Positions 25,025 through 34,570 of a stretch of DNA of 64,000 nt are shown here, piece after piece. Position 1 is the first letter of the stretch; every line of letters starts with the position of its first letter. The stretch is from Opitutales bacterium (GTDB lineage: Bacteria > Verrucomicrobiota > Verrucomicrobiia > Opitutales > Oceanipulchritudinaceae): assembly GCA_007133065.1 (NCBI GenBank), contig SLNJ01000016.1:45517-109516 (forward strand), written 5' to 3'. The notes below the pieces were generated by a model that worked only from the letters and a program-made list of their open reading frames with translations, did not search any database and was not told where the DNA came from. The translations under genes and the position numbers were made by a program.

Positions 25025-26716
25025 CTATTTCCCGGCGTATTTCTTCAGAAACGCGCTCTGACTCTCCACGCCACCGATCAGGATCAGCTCGGTCCCCTTG
25101 GAGAGCGGCTTGAGCGGATCCGGGTTGATGTCAAGATCCTTTTCGGACTGCACCGCGATCACCGAACACCCGGTGTTCTTCCGGATGGCGGTTTCAGCGA
25201 GCGATCTTCCGTAGAAGCGAGCCGGGGTCGGCACCCGGAAGACACTCAGCCCCTCCGCAACCATTACGATGTCGGAGCGTTTGAGAACGTTGAAAATGGC
25301 GTTTGCCCCCATCGAGGCGAAAGAAACCACGAAATCGGCCCCCGCCCGGTGCAGTGTAGCGATATTGCGCTCACGGGTACAGCGGGTAATCAACTGAACA
25401 TCGGGCCGCAGCCGGCGACAGTAGATGGTCAGGTAGATGTTGATATCGTCCTCGTGCGTCGTGATGAGCACGCTCGGTGCGTCCCGGATGCCGGCTTGCT
25501 CGAGATCCTCCAAACGCGCGGCATCGCCCTGCATCACTCCCGGTATCATGTCGATGAACTCGGAGCGCTTCTCCAGGATCCGGTACTCGACCCCCTGCTC
25601 TTTGAGAGCCCTGGCGGTTGCCTGTCCGACGCGCCCGGCGCCGATGATAAGCACGGGCGCCTGCGTTTCATGATAAACGGAGAAGTGTTCGTTGTAGTCC
25701 TCGATCTGTCCTTCGGACCCGGCGATCATGAGAACCGAATGCTCGTCGATATCCGTATCCGGCCAAGCGGCCTCAAAGCGGCCCCGCTCCCATATCCCTA
25801 CGACGGTCACGCCAACGGTTTCACGGAGCTTGCTCTCGGCGAGCGTCTTTCCGACAAGCTTGGTCCCGGCTGCGGTCGCTTCGGCCACCAGCAACTGATC
25901 GAAGCGTCCCACGACATGCGCCTTCGCGCTGCCGGCGTGAGTCCGACGGGCGAGAAACCGACCCGTCATCTCATGTACCTCCAGAACGTGGGTCGAGCCC
26001 GCCCGTTTCAGGATGTCCACGGAAGCCGAGTTGTCGGCCGTCGTAATCACCGGGACATCATCGCAGAGGCCGCGAACGGTGAACGCCACGTTCGTATTCA
26101 CCTCGTCCGATGCCGTGGCCGCTACAAGCGACGCCTGCGAAGCCCGGATGTTACGGTATGTCTCGGGACTGTCGAAGTCCCCGACCACCACCTGATAACC
26201 CTGGTCGGAAAGGTGGACGGCCTCCTCCGTGTCCGCCGTAAGGAGAACGTAGTGGTAGTTGTACTGCTTAAGCTTGCGCATCAGGTTCTGCGTGATGGGA
26301 TCGAAGTGTGTCAGAATCACGTGCCGTGCGGTTTCCTGGGGCAGCTTGCGAGGCGCACGGGCTGCCATTTGCGCCTCCATGAACGGTGCATAGAAGAACT
26401 GGATGAAGGTGAAGGGTAGCATCACGAGCAGGAATACGACCCCGGAAAGCATCACGAACATCGAAAAGAAACGCCCCAAGTCGGATTTAAATACGATATC
26501 CCCGTACCCGAGCGTGGTCATCGTCGTCACCGTCCAGTAGAACCCCGAAAGCCAACTGTGGTACTGCCCCTCCCAGACCATGAGCAGGTGAAACACGACG
26601 CTATAGAGCGTGATCATCAGAAGCAGCCCCAGAAGGAACTTGAAGAGCAGGCTCAGGTTGCTTCGCAGCCCCCGAAGGGGAATCAATGCGGACATTTCCG
26701 CGGTGAAGAATTTCAT
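25025..26716 (-). CDS. K+ channel with TrkA/RCK C-terminal domains
   Basis: A 563-residue protein. A two-helix pore domain fills residues 20-120, with the potassium selectivity filter TTMTTLGYGD at 64-73 between LLGLLLMITLYSVVFHLLMV and MFVMLSGVVFLLVMLPFTF. It is followed by RCK domains: HVILTHFDPITQNLMRKL near 145 and a second nucleotide-binding motif, APVLIIGAGRVGQATARAL, near 345, and it ends in TrkA-C-like segments. The first RCK lacks the clean GxGxxG (THFDPITQ). It resembles MthK/Kch-type channels with a doubled regulatory tail. It is encoded 16 nt before trkA, giving one operon with both K+ uptake and K+ channel functions. Confidence 0.92.
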   Translation of the reverse strand: MKFFTAEMSALIPLRGLRSNLSLLFKFLLGLLLMITLYSVVFHLLMVWEGQYHSWLSGFYWTVTTMTTLGYGDIVFKSDLGRFFSMFVMLSGVVFLLVMLPFTFIQFFYAPFMEAQMAARAPRKLPQETARHVILTHFDPITQNLMRKLKQYNYHYVLLTADTEEAVHLSDQGYQVVVGDFDSPETYRNIRASQASLVAATASDEVNTNVAFTVRGLCDDVPVITTADNSASVDILKRAGSTHVLEVHEMTGRFLARRTHAGSAKAHVVGRFDQLLVAEATAAGTKLVGKTLAESKLRETVGVTVVGIWERGRFEAAWPDTDIDEHSVLMIAGSEGQIEDYNEHFSVYHETQAPVLIIGAGRVGQATARALKEQGVEYRILEKRSEFIDMIPGVMQGDAARLEDLEQAGIRDAPSVLITTHEDDINIYLTIYCRRLRPDVQLITRCTRERNIATLHRAGADFVVSFASMGANAIFNVLKRSDIVMVAEGLSVFRVPTPARFYGRSLAETAIRKNTGCSVIAVQSEKDLDINPDPLKPLSKGTELILIGGVESQSAFLKKYAGK

Positions 26717-26738
26717 CTTGCGCCTGCTTTTTCGGAAT

Positions 26739-28256
26739 TCAGAACGTTTGTCGGCCTTCTGCCACCGCTTCGACCGCGACCCTCACGCGACCGATCAGCC
26801 GAAGCAGCGAGAGATTCAACTCGGCCATGGATGCTTCGCCGAGCGAGGCCGTGGCGAATGCGATACGCGTCGGTGCCGGCTCGGATTCATGCAGCGCCGC
26901 GTCGAGATCCCACCATGCCTCCCCGATGCGGAACTGCGTCCACATGTGATAGCCCATCACATCCCGGTGCTCGCCGAATTCAGAAAGGTAGACCAGCCCG
27001 GCCGCAACCCGCGTCGGAAACCCGTGGAGCCGTCCGAGCGCCGCCAGCAGGACTGCGTACTCCGTGCAGTCGCCGACCGGATTGCGCGCGACTTCGCTCG
27101 CCGTTGCGAATCCGACGTCCAGCCCGGGTTCGGCGATGTGCCCGCTGACGAATCGTCGCAGCCCATCCGCCCGCTCAAACGGGTCGGAGGGCGGGTCGGA
27201 GGCGAACACCTCCTCCGCCAGCACCCGTAGTACGGGATCGTCCAGGTTCAAGTACGGGTTCGATTCCAGGTAACGCGCATCGGTCTCCGCCCCATCGACC
27301 ACGCCGTGCGCCGAAGCAACAGGAAACCGGGACCGGGAAATGCGGAGGCGAACCCCGTCGTCCATGCCCTCAAGAACCCGCTGGACACGGGTCCGGGGCC
27401 AGTCGAAATCATGCGGGGGCGCCCCGCGAAAGCGGATCCGGAAATCGACGGAATCCGCCCCCTCCGAAATCGGCCCATCCAGATGGAGCAACCGGGTTTC
27501 AAAGAGCTCGGGAGGAAGATACGCTGCGAGGGCTTCCCCCTGGGTCGCCGCCTTCAGCCGCACGCGCATCCCGCCCATGTCGGTCTCCGACAGCCGCAAC
27601 TCTCCCGCCGCGTCAAGCCAGTTGATCGTCTCGAACGACGACGCCCCCACGCGCAACGACGTGCGCACCCGAGTCAGTTGCTCCGGGCCGTCGCCGAGAT
27701 CGCGCACCTCCTCACCTTCCGCTACGATCCGGGCGGGAACCGGCCGGTCGAGCCGCAGCTCGGGCGAGTACACCGTGAGCTCGGCCTTCGCACCGGGCTC
27801 CGTCCCAAGCCCTCGAAGCGCCCGTTCCATCCCCCACACCATCACCGCACCCTCCGTCCATGGATAGGAAAAGGCGTACTCGACCCCCCCCTGGAGCGAG
27901 CGTCCGGCGACGGCACCATCGCCGATGGTTGCGGTGTACACCATCGGCTGACCCGCCATCGTCAGCGTATACCGGAATGCGAGCGGACGTCCATCGAACG
28001 TCTCCCAGGTTTCGGACTCGGTCTCCATGGCTACGCTGACCGCTCCGCGCCGAACCTCCGCGCGTGTCAGCGTATGGGTGTGAATCCGCTCTTCCTCACA
28101 CCGGAATCGGGCGTAGACATACCCGGCACGCTCACCGTCGAGGAACACACTCATCCATCGCTCTTGCGGGAAGCTGTCCGCCGGGTCCGCCCCGGCGACC
28201 ACGCCCCAGAAGACCGTGCACGCCACCCCGATCACAATCAGTCTCAGCGGGTTCAT
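26739..28256 (-). CDS. Secreted transglutaminase-like domain protein
   Basis: A 505-residue protein with a signal peptide (PLRLIVIGVACTVFWGVVAGA). The first 340 residues are beta-rich and not recognisable. The last 150 residues form a transglutaminase/protease-like core. The candidate triad is Cys in NPVGDCTEYAVLLAALGRLHG (about residue 395), His in MGYHMWTQF and Asp in AWWDLDAALHE. Bacterial proteins of this layout are often peptidases or cross-linking enzymes in the periplasm; the substrate is unknown. The gene is 22 nt upstream of the K+ channel gene on the same strand, so it may be the first gene of that operon. Confidence 0.85.
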   Translation of the reverse strand: MNPLRLIVIGVACTVFWGVVAGADPADSFPQERWMSVFLDGERAGYVYARFRCEEERIHTHTLTRAEVRRGAVSVAMETESETWETFDGRPLAFRYTLTMAGQPMVYTATIGDGAVAGRSLQGGVEYAFSYPWTEGAVMVWGMERALRGLGTEPGAKAELTVYSPELRLDRPVPARIVAEGEEVRDLGDGPEQLTRVRTSLRVGASSFETINWLDAAGELRLSETDMGGMRVRLKAATQGEALAAYLPPELFETRLLHLDGPISEGADSVDFRIRFRGAPPHDFDWPRTRVQRVLEGMDDGVRLRISRSRFPVASAHGVVDGAETDARYLESNPYLNLDDPVLRVLAEEVFASDPPSDPFERADGLRRFVSGHIAEPGLDVGFATASEVARNPVGDCTEYAVLLAALGRLHGFPTRVAAGLVYLSEFGEHRDVMGYHMWTQFRIGEAWWDLDAALHESEPAPTRIAFATASLGEASMAELNLSLLRLIGRVRVAVEAVAEGRQTF

Positions 28257-28416
28257 TGAACCCGATATAAGTCAGAAGTATGCCCGTTTGACAAATGTGA
28301 ATGTTGGGCTCTCCAGCACAATCGGCTCGCGGCGTGCCCCGGATTTACCGCTGGATTTTTCTTTTCCTCAGGCGGACAATGCGACATGTATTGGATCGTA
28401 ACGATTTCCTCCAAAC

Positions 28417-29532
28417 ATGGACTACAAGCAACAGACGCTCACGGAACTCGGGCACAAGGCCGGATCCCTCAACAGTAAGCACGCCCTCGTGGGGTTCGAC
28501 GGGTTCGTCGACAAAATCATGAAAGTCGTCGACAAGCGGAGCGGCCAGGGCGAGGAATTCGAACCGATGCGCACGATCTCGGATTTCGGATCCCGCATCT
28601 CCGCCGCCGCGGGCCAAAGCACGAATATTGAGATTTTTCCGCAGATGGAGAAGATTGGCGGCAACGGTCCGATTATGGCCAATGCGATCCTCCACGCCGG
28701 CGCGGGGTTACGCTACATCGGGGCACTCGGGGATCCCACCCCTCACTCCGTGTTCACCGAGTTCGTCAAGCAATCCACCGCCGTTTCCCTTAGCGAACCG
28801 GGTATCACGCACGCGCTCGAGTTCGACGATGGAAAGATCATGCTCGGGGCGATGGCGAGCCTGGCCGAGATCACCTATCCGCGCATCGTTGAGAAAATGG
28901 GGGAAGGCGCCTTCTTCGACGCGTTGTCGCGGGCGGACCTCGTGGCACTGGTCAACTGGACGATGGTTCCGAATATGACCGCGGTGTTCAACGACTTGCT
29001 CGGCAAGGCGCTCCCGAACCTCGGCCCGCGCGAAGCCGGCCGGCATTTCTTCTTCGACCTCACGGACCCCGAAAAACGCTCCGACGGCGACGTTCAGACC
29101 GTTCTCTCAACCATCACCCGCTTCCGTTCGCACGGGCAGGTAACCCTCGGGCTCAACCTCAGAGAGGCACTCTACGTAAACCGGGTTCTCGGCAACAGCG
29201 AGCCTGAATCCGGCCCGGAGGGCTTGAAACGCCTGGCCTCCCGGATTCGCAACCAGCTCGAATTGAACACCGTCGTGATCCACCCGACCGACAGCGCCGC
29301 CTGCGCGACACGCCAGGATGCCTGGTGGGTCCAAGGACCCTACGCCGAACGACCGAAAATCACCACCGGCGCAGGCGATCATTTCAACGCCGGATTCACC
29401 TGCGGACAGCTGATCGGCCTGGAACCTCCCGCCTGCCTCACTCTGGCTGTGGCATTCAGCGGGTACTACGTGCGTACCGCCAAAAGCCCCAGCATCAACG
29501 AGGTGGATACCTTCATCCGGAACTGGACGTAA
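28417..29532 (+). CDS. PfkB-family carbohydrate kinase
   Basis: A 371-residue ribokinase-fold sugar kinase. The C-terminal PfkB signature TTGAGDHFNAGF supplies the catalytic aspartate, and an early GGNGPIMANAILHAGAGLRYIGALGD fits the N-terminal family motif. The protein begins with about 25 residues before the fold (LVGFDGFVDKIM). The substrate cannot be assigned; the family includes kinases for fructose, ribose, KDG, adenosine and others. It starts 160 nt from the divergent transglutaminase gene, and tmk follows 4 nt after its stop, so it is the probable first gene of a PfkB-tmk-holB operon. Confidence 0.88.
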   Translation: MDYKQQTLTELGHKAGSLNSKHALVGFDGFVDKIMKVVDKRSGQGEEFEPMRTISDFGSRISAAAGQSTNIEIFPQMEKIGGNGPIMANAILHAGAGLRYIGALGDPTPHSVFTEFVKQSTAVSLSEPGITHALEFDDGKIMLGAMASLAEITYPRIVEKMGEGAFFDALSRADLVALVNWTMVPNMTAVFNDLLGKALPNLGPREAGRHFFFDLTDPEKRSDGDVQTVLSTITRFRSHGQVTLGLNLREALYVNRVLGNSEPESGPEGLKRLASRIRNQLELNTVVIHPTDSAACATRQDAWWVQGPYAERPKITTGAGDHFNAGFTCGQLIGLEPPACLTLAVAFSGYYVRTAKSPSINEVDTFIRNWT

Positions 29533-29536
29533 CCCC

Positions 29537-30187
29537 ATGCCACGACACGACGACGACACCCGCGGTTACCTGATCTCCTTCGAGGGGTCGGAAGGCAGCG
29601 GTAAGACCACTCAAGTAAGCCGGGTCGCGGAACGTTTCGAGAATGCCGGTTACGACACAATCGTAACCCGGGAACCCGGCGGAACGGAGATCGGCGAACA
29701 GATTCGGCACATCCTGATGCATGCAGCCGAGGGCGAAAACATGACCCCGGAAACCGAATTGCTCCTCTTCGCGGCCAGCCGGGCACAGCTCGTTCGGGAA
29801 GTGATCCGACCCGCTCTCGATGCGGGCAAGATCATCCTGTGCGACCGCTTCCTCGACTCGACAACCGTCTACCAGGGCGTCGGCCGGAAGATCGCCGCCG
29901 AACCGGTCCACCTGATCAACACCTTCGCTGTCGGGGAGATCATGCCCGATGTGACGGTGATCGTAGACATTCCGGCCGAGATGGGAATGGCCCGCGTCAA
30001 GCACCGGGTCAACGACCTGCCGGATCGTATGGAACGCGAGAACATCGCCTTCTATAACAAAGTCCGCGAGGGCTACCTCATGCTCGCCAAGGCGCTCCCC
30101 GAACGTTTCGTGGTGGTCGACGGCACCGAGCCTCGCACAACGGTTGAAACCGAGATCTGGAGTGAGCTTCGCAAACGCGTTATCTGA
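29537..30187 (+). CDS. tmk: Thymidylate kinase
   Basis: A 216-residue dTMP kinase that makes dTDP for DNA synthesis. The P-loop is FEGSEGSGKTT (15-25). The DR motif TREPGGTEIGEQIR, CDRFLDSTTVYQG and the LID-like MARVKHRVNDLPDRME region are all present. It follows the PfkB kinase by 4 nt and its 3' end overlaps holB. The tmk-holB pairing is common across bacteria and supports both calls. Confidence 0.97.
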   Translation: MPRHDDDTRGYLISFEGSEGSGKTTQVSRVAERFENAGYDTIVTREPGGTEIGEQIRHILMHAAEGENMTPETELLLFAASRAQLVREVIRPALDAGKIILCDRFLDSTTVYQGVGRKIAAEPVHLINTFAVGEIMPDVTVIVDIPAEMGMARVKHRVNDLPDRMERENIAFYNKVREGYLMLAKALPERFVVVDGTEPRTTVETEIWSELRKRVI

Positions 30188-31127
30188 GCGGTTGCGCCAA
30201 TCCCGCCCCATCCAGGTGCTCGAGCGCGCCCTGCAACGGGATCGCCTCGGACACGCCCTCCTCCTACACGGTCCGCGATTCGAGCAGCTCGAAACGGTCG
30301 CACTCGCACTCGCGGATGCGTTACTCGACGCCGGTGGCGATCCGCGCAGGCACCCGGATTTTTTCACGCTCCGGCCGGCACGCAAGGGACGGCAGATCCA
30401 GGTCGGCGAACGCAAGAACCTTGAGCCGAATACGATGCGGTCCCTGCTCAAGGACCTGCACCAGTCCGGCCATCAGAGCGATTGCCGCGTCGCGGTAATC
30501 TACGAAGCGGACCGGATGAACGACAGCACCGCGAACGCCTTTCTGAAAACGCTGGAGGAACCGCCGCCCGGCGCCATCATCCTGTTGCTGACCAGCCGGC
30601 CCTACGACCTGCTGGACACGATCTACAGCCGTTGCCTCAATTTCCGGCTCGCGGGAGAGGGATCCAGCCTGGCGTCAGAGGCATGGGCACAGTGGCTGGC
30701 AGATTACCGTCAATGGCTCGAACGCCCCAAATCCGGAGCGAGTGCCCCGGACGACCGCGCCGCACTCGTGTTTGGCGCCTACGGCCTCACCAGCCGATTT
30801 CTCGCCATACTCAAGAGCGAGGCCCACGCGCTCTGGAAAACCGAAGCCGACCGGCTTCCCGACGCCATCGACCCGGAGGAGCGGGAATCCCTCGAAACCG
30901 GATTTCGCAAAGGTGTTCGGTCACGGTTCCTCGCGGACATCGAGCGTGTCACGAGGGACTTCGCAACCGCAGAATCCGCGGACTCGCCCGAGCGGTTTCA
31001 ACAACTTGGCGAGGCGGTGTACGAACTCGAACGCATGGCCGGCCTGCTTGAGGTCAACCTCAAGGACGAAGCCGCCCTTGAGGGATTCTTCCTGGCATCC
31101 CTGCGCATCTGGACCACGCCCCGGTGA
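30144..31127 (+). CDS. holB: DNA polymerase III delta' subunit
   Basis: The clamp-loader delta' subunit, up to 327 residues. The conserved core YEADRMNDSTANAFLKTLEEPPPGAIILLLTSRP and the sensor region DTIYSRCLNFRL identify it. The P-loop position reads LLHGPRFEQLETVAL, which lacks GKT/S, and no zinc-binding cysteines are seen, so it should not hydrolyse ATP itself. The start is uncertain: TTG at 30144 gives a 44-nt overlap with tmk, and GTG at 30162 gives 26 nt. The C-terminal third is divergent. It converges on the isomerase gene at 31218. Confidence 0.9.
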   Translation: MKPRSGVSFANALSERLRQSRPIQVLERALQRDRLGHALLLHGPRFEQLETVALALADALLDAGGDPRRHPDFFTLRPARKGRQIQVGERKNLEPNTMRSLLKDLHQSGHQSDCRVAVIYEADRMNDSTANAFLKTLEEPPPGAIILLLTSRPYDLLDTIYSRCLNFRLAGEGSSLASEAWAQWLADYRQWLERPKSGASAPDDRAALVFGAYGLTSRFLAILKSEAHALWKTEADRLPDAIDPEERESLETGFRKGVRSRFLADIERVTRDFATAESADSPERFQQLGEAVYELERMAGLLEVNLKDEAALEGFFLASLRIWTTPR

Positions 31128-31217
31128 CCCGGATGGCGCGGTCAAAGACTTCGCGCAAGCCAACGGTACCGGCCTCGACACAGCGTGCTCTGTCCCGTCC
31201 GCTCTCGCCCCCAAAAT

Positions 31218-32030
31218 TCAGAGGCTTCCGCGAATCAACTCGATCGTCCTTTGTACCGCCCCGGGCTCATCGCCGTCCGCAGGGACGCTCTCGATCCCCC
31301 ACGGTCCGGAGTACCCGGCCTTGCGCAACAGCGCGATGAAAGCCGGTATGTTCTGCGTCAACTCCTGTCCGTCGTCGGTAAAATGGAATGTCTTGATATG
31401 TGTTGCCGAAGCCTCGCCGGCGAATTCGAGCCATCCTTGCGCCTGCTGTCCGGGCGCCCAATTCCAGGAATCGAGCAGCAGGCCAAGGCCGGGGGAGGCG
31501 TCGAGAATGCGCCGCAGTTGCTTCGGGAACTTGGAGGGTCCCCAGTGGTTCTCGATAATGACCCCGATCCCGAGATCGCGGGCTCGCCCGATCACGTCCG
31601 CATACCCCTCCGCGATCACGTCCAACATGGAGTCGGTGAGCTCCTCGGCGCCTCCGGAATCAATGCGCACGCGGCGGGCGCCGAGTCGTTCGGCGATGCG
31701 AAGCCAGCGGTAGGCGTTCGCGCGCCTCGCCTCGCGCGCCGCCGCATCTTCCTCATAGATATGGGCGCCGTCGACGGCGAGACATGCCACGGGAAGCCCT
31801 GTCCGATCGATTGCCTCACGCACCCGTTTCAGGTACGACGACTCCTCCTCGGACAGTTTGTCGGCCTGCGCAGGCGGCACTCCAGCCTCCCGGGGCAGAT
31901 CCACATGCCCGTTCCACGGGTCCAGGTGGGTACACCCGATCTCGCGGCAAGTCTCGATGTATCCGAAAATATCCTGCGCCCCGGCCTTCAGCATCCGGTG
32001 GTAGCTGTATGAACAAACGCTCAGTTCCAT
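31218..32030 (-). CDS. Sugar phosphate isomerase/epimerase-like TIM-barrel protein
   Basis: A 270-residue protein of the xylose-isomerase-like TIM-barrel superfamily. Metal- and substrate-binding acidic residues are suggested by LGIGVIIENHWG, LLLDSWNWAPGQ, THIKTFHF and PWGIESVPADG, at the ends of barrel strands. Members isomerise or epimerise sugars, or act on inositol derivatives; the substrate cannot be told. It is 24 nt downstream of the nucleoside hydrolase-like gene on the same strand, so the pair is probably cotranscribed and may act on a released ribose or a related sugar. Confidence 0.82.
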   Translation of the reverse strand: MELSVCSYSYHRMLKAGAQDIFGYIETCREIGCTHLDPWNGHVDLPREAGVPPAQADKLSEEESSYLKRVREAIDRTGLPVACLAVDGAHIYEEDAAAREARRANAYRWLRIAERLGARRVRIDSGGAEELTDSMLDVIAEGYADVIGRARDLGIGVIIENHWGPSKFPKQLRRILDASPGLGLLLDSWNWAPGQQAQGWLEFAGEASATHIKTFHFTDDGQELTQNIPAFIALLRKAGYSGPWGIESVPADGDEPGAVQRTIELIRGSL

Positions 32031-32054
32031 CGTGTGGGTCCTCTGGTTGTTGAA

Positions 32055-32993
32055 TTATGAATCTGCCGCGCCGGATTCCAGCTTGCCGAACAGATCGCCG
32101 AAAATCTGATCCCGCCGGCACTCTCGAACCACCCGGATCAAGTGCCGCCGGGGATCCACGCTGTAGGTGAATTCGCTCGAGACCAACGGGCTGTGCGCCA
32201 GAAATCCCGGTGCCCATCCCGCATCCAAAAGCCACGCGATCGCGGAAATATCCCAGATCACCTTCGACTGCGCCAGACGACTCGGCACGAATTCGGTGTA
32301 GATCTCGTAGAGGTAGTCGCCGATGGCACCCCGGCCTTTGACGAGCGCCTCCATCTCGGGCAGCGTGGTACGCAGTTGCTCGGCCACCTGCTGGCACGGG
32401 ATCTGCACGAGCGGTACACCCGAATCAAACAGGATCCGTGTGGCGTGGAGATCCTGTTTGAAGTTGAACTCGTAAGCGCTGTGCCAGTAATGCGGCTGTC
32501 CCCCGAGCCAGACAACAACGATCCGCTCAACGATCGCCGGCTCAATCAGAATCGCCGAGGCGACATTCGTCGGCGCGCCGATCGCGGCCACGTACAGCGG
32601 GGCGTCCGACGCCTTCCGTTGCATGGCGCGTTTCACAAGGTCGCGAGCGGCCGGGCTCTCCACCGGCTCCTCCGGTCCGGACATGAACTGCTTCGATCCC
32701 TTGAATACGAAGTCGTTGGGCGAACGATCGAGTCGCTCGAGCAGGCGAAGGATCTCCTCGTAACTCCGTTCCATCCCCTGTTCCGGGCCGTTGGAGCGGT
32801 GGTTGAAGAACGGGGCCGCGTGGATCGCTTCCATCGTGATCCTCTCCGATGACAACAGCGCGTAGACGACGGCGAACTGGTCGTCGATCTCGTTGTACGT
32901 GTCGGTGTCGAGAACCAGATTCACGTTACCGGAAGGGGGGTCGAGACGGGCGATACGTCGCGCGTCGCCCAGATCAGGGTAGGTTACAGGCAT
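32055..32993 (-). CDS. Divergent nucleoside hydrolase
   Basis: A 312-residue protein of the inosine/uridine-preferring nucleoside hydrolase fold. The start is placed at ATG 32993 (MPVTYPDLG). The calcium-binding motif at the end of strand 1 reads LVLDTDTYNEIDDQFAVVYAL: compared with the canonical DTDxGxDDA it has two extra residues between the aspartate pairs. Later family landmarks are VAAIGAPTNVASAI and HYWHSAYEFNFKQDLHATRILF, where the EFNF block fits the substrate-binding region. Canonical members split nucleosides into base and ribose, but the altered motif makes the substrate uncertain. It diverges from the Gfo/Idh gene. Confidence 0.85.
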   Translation of the reverse strand: MPVTYPDLGDARRIARLDPPSGNVNLVLDTDTYNEIDDQFAVVYALLSSERITMEAIHAAPFFNHRSNGPEQGMERSYEEILRLLERLDRSPNDFVFKGSKQFMSGPEEPVESPAARDLVKRAMQRKASDAPLYVAAIGAPTNVASAILIEPAIVERIVVVWLGGQPHYWHSAYEFNFKQDLHATRILFDSGVPLVQIPCQQVAEQLRTTLPEMEALVKGRGAIGDYLYEIYTEFVPSRLAQSKVIWDISAIAWLLDAGWAPGFLAHSPLVSSEFTYSVDPRRHLIRVVRECRRDQIFGDLFGKLESGAADS

Positions 32994-33366
32994 AGGGATT
33001 CCGTTTTCTGTTTGATGATAGTGCCCGCGGCAAAAAGCAGGCAACTGAACGTGGTTCGAAAATCCCTCCAGTTCAAGTCCAAACGGACGCACCCGAAACA
33101 CCAGGGTGCGACAGCAGGTGCGTGGCTCCTGGCAAGCCGCTATCAGGTCCCGGGATCAGGATCGAATTGCCACAAAACGAAGCCGAATCATCGGCCCAAC
33201 GCGTCGCTTGCCTCCCCGCGGTCTTGGTCTCGCACAATAAAAGAAGAACCGGTGTTTTATTCATTGCACTCAAGTTCGCTTTCTCTGCAGACTCTACGTT
33301 CCATGATGCGATCCAATCGCCTCCCGGTTTCATCATGAACGATCAATCCCGAAAATCAAAAGTGAG
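32994..33366. other. Divergent intergenic region without a visible gene
   Basis: 373 nt separate the nucleoside hydrolase-like gene (minus) and the oxidoreductase gene (plus). No open frame here resembles a protein. The region should hold both promoters, but I see no convincing -35/-10 pair. A sequence resembling a tRNA T-loop near 33055-33085 lacks a matching stem. Confidence 0.5.
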
Positions 33367-34467
33367 ATGACCAAGACCCGAATCGGCATAATCGGATGCG
33401 GCAATATCAGCGGCATCTATCTCAAATCGCCCGCAACGTTCCCCATCCTCGAAATCGCCGCCGTGGCGGATGTCGTCGGCGAGCTCGCTTCAGCAAAAGC
33501 GCAGGAATACAACATTTCAAAGTGCTGCACACCGGATGAACTCCTGCGCGATCCCGAGATCGACATCGTGGTGAACCTGACGCCCCCCGCCGCCCACGCC
33601 GAAATAGTCCTGGGGGCGATCGAGAATGGAAAGTCCGTGTACACGGAGAAGCCGCTCGCGGTGAAGCGTGAGGACGGCAAGAAGATTCTCGAGGCCGCCC
33701 GAGCCAAGGGCGTGCGGGTCGGTGGCGCACCCGACACATTCCTTGGGGCGGGCCTGCAGACCTGCCGCAAGCTGATCGACGATGGCTGGATCGGAACGCC
33801 CGTCGCAGCCACGGCGTTCATGCTCAGCCATGGCCCCGAGGGATGGCATCCGAATCCCGACTTCTTCTACCAACCGGGGGGCGGTCCGATGTTCGACATG
33901 GGGCCGTACTACCTGACGGCGCTGACGCACCTGCTCGGCCCGGTCAAACGGGTTACCGGCACCGCGCGCGCCTCGTTCTCGGAACGTGTGGCCACCAGCT
34001 CCGCGCGCTACGGCGAGAAGATCGCGGTCGACACGCCAACCCATGTCACCGGGATCCTTGATTTCAAAAGCGGCCCCGTCGGAACCCTCATCACCAGTTT
34101 CGACGTCTGGAGCCACCGGTTGCCCTGCATCGAGATCTACGGTTCCGAAGGAAGCCTCGCCGTGCCCGACCCGAACACGTTCGGCGGTCCGGTACAGGTG
34201 CGCCGTGCAGGGCAAAAGGAGTGGAACCAGATTCCGCTCACCCACCCCCACGCGGAGAACAGCCGCGGGCTCGGCGTCGCCGATATGGCCGCCGCGATCC
34301 ACGCCGGCCGACCGCATCGAGCCGCCGGTGAACTCGCCTACCACGTGCTCGACCTCATGCATGCGTTTCATGACGCCTCAAAGTCGGGCCGCCATATCGA
34401 GGTCGAAAGCACATGCGAGCGCCCGGAGCCCTTTCCGCTCGGACTCCTGGCGGGGCACACGGACTAA
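33367..34467 (+). CDS. Gfo/Idh/MocA-family oxidoreductase
   Basis: A 366-residue NAD(P)-dependent dehydrogenase. The Rossmann motif is [17 protein letters not shown] at the start; the [13 protein letters not shown] motif (about 94-106) supplies the catalytic lysine. The C-terminal domain has the usual [16 protein letters not shown]. Such enzymes oxidise or reduce sugars, inositols or amino sugars. It stands between two TIM-barrel sugar isomerases; that grouping is typical of pathways for uncommon sugars. The partner isomerase at 34571 is convergent, so the two are not one transcript. Confidence 0.92.
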   Translation: MTKTRIGIIGCGNISGIYLKSPATFPILEIAAVADVVGELASAKAQEYNISKCCTPDELLRDPEIDIVVNLTPPAAHAEIVLGAIENGKSVYTEKPLAVKREDGKKILEAARAKGVRVGGAPDTFLGAGLQTCRKLIDDGWIGTPVAATAFMLSHGPEGWHPNPDFFYQPGGGPMFDMGPYYLTALTHLLGPVKRVTGTARASFSERVATSSARYGEKIAVDTPTHVTGILDFKSGPVGTLITSFDVWSHRLPCIEIYGSEGSLAVPDPNTFGGPVQVRRAGQKEWNQIPLTHPHAENSRGLGVADMAAAIHAGRPHRAAGELAYHVLDLMHAFHDASKSGRHIEVESTCERPEPFPLGLLAGHTD

Positions 34468-34570
34468 GGACGAACCTTTCCCGGCACTGCGGCAGATCCA
34501 GAACCACACCCGAGGTCGCCGCTGCGTTCACCAGCCGCCAGGACTCGTCAAATCCCAGAAGAACCAACCT

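Noticed and set aside
28288..28316. TTGACA upstream of the PfkB kinase gene as a promoter
   Set aside because: No acceptable -10 hexamer lies 16-18 nt downstream.
33050..33090. A possible tRNA T-loop (GGTTCGAAAATCC, GTTCAAGTCC)
   Set aside because: No flanking stem pairing, acceptor stem, D-arm or anticodon arm could be found.
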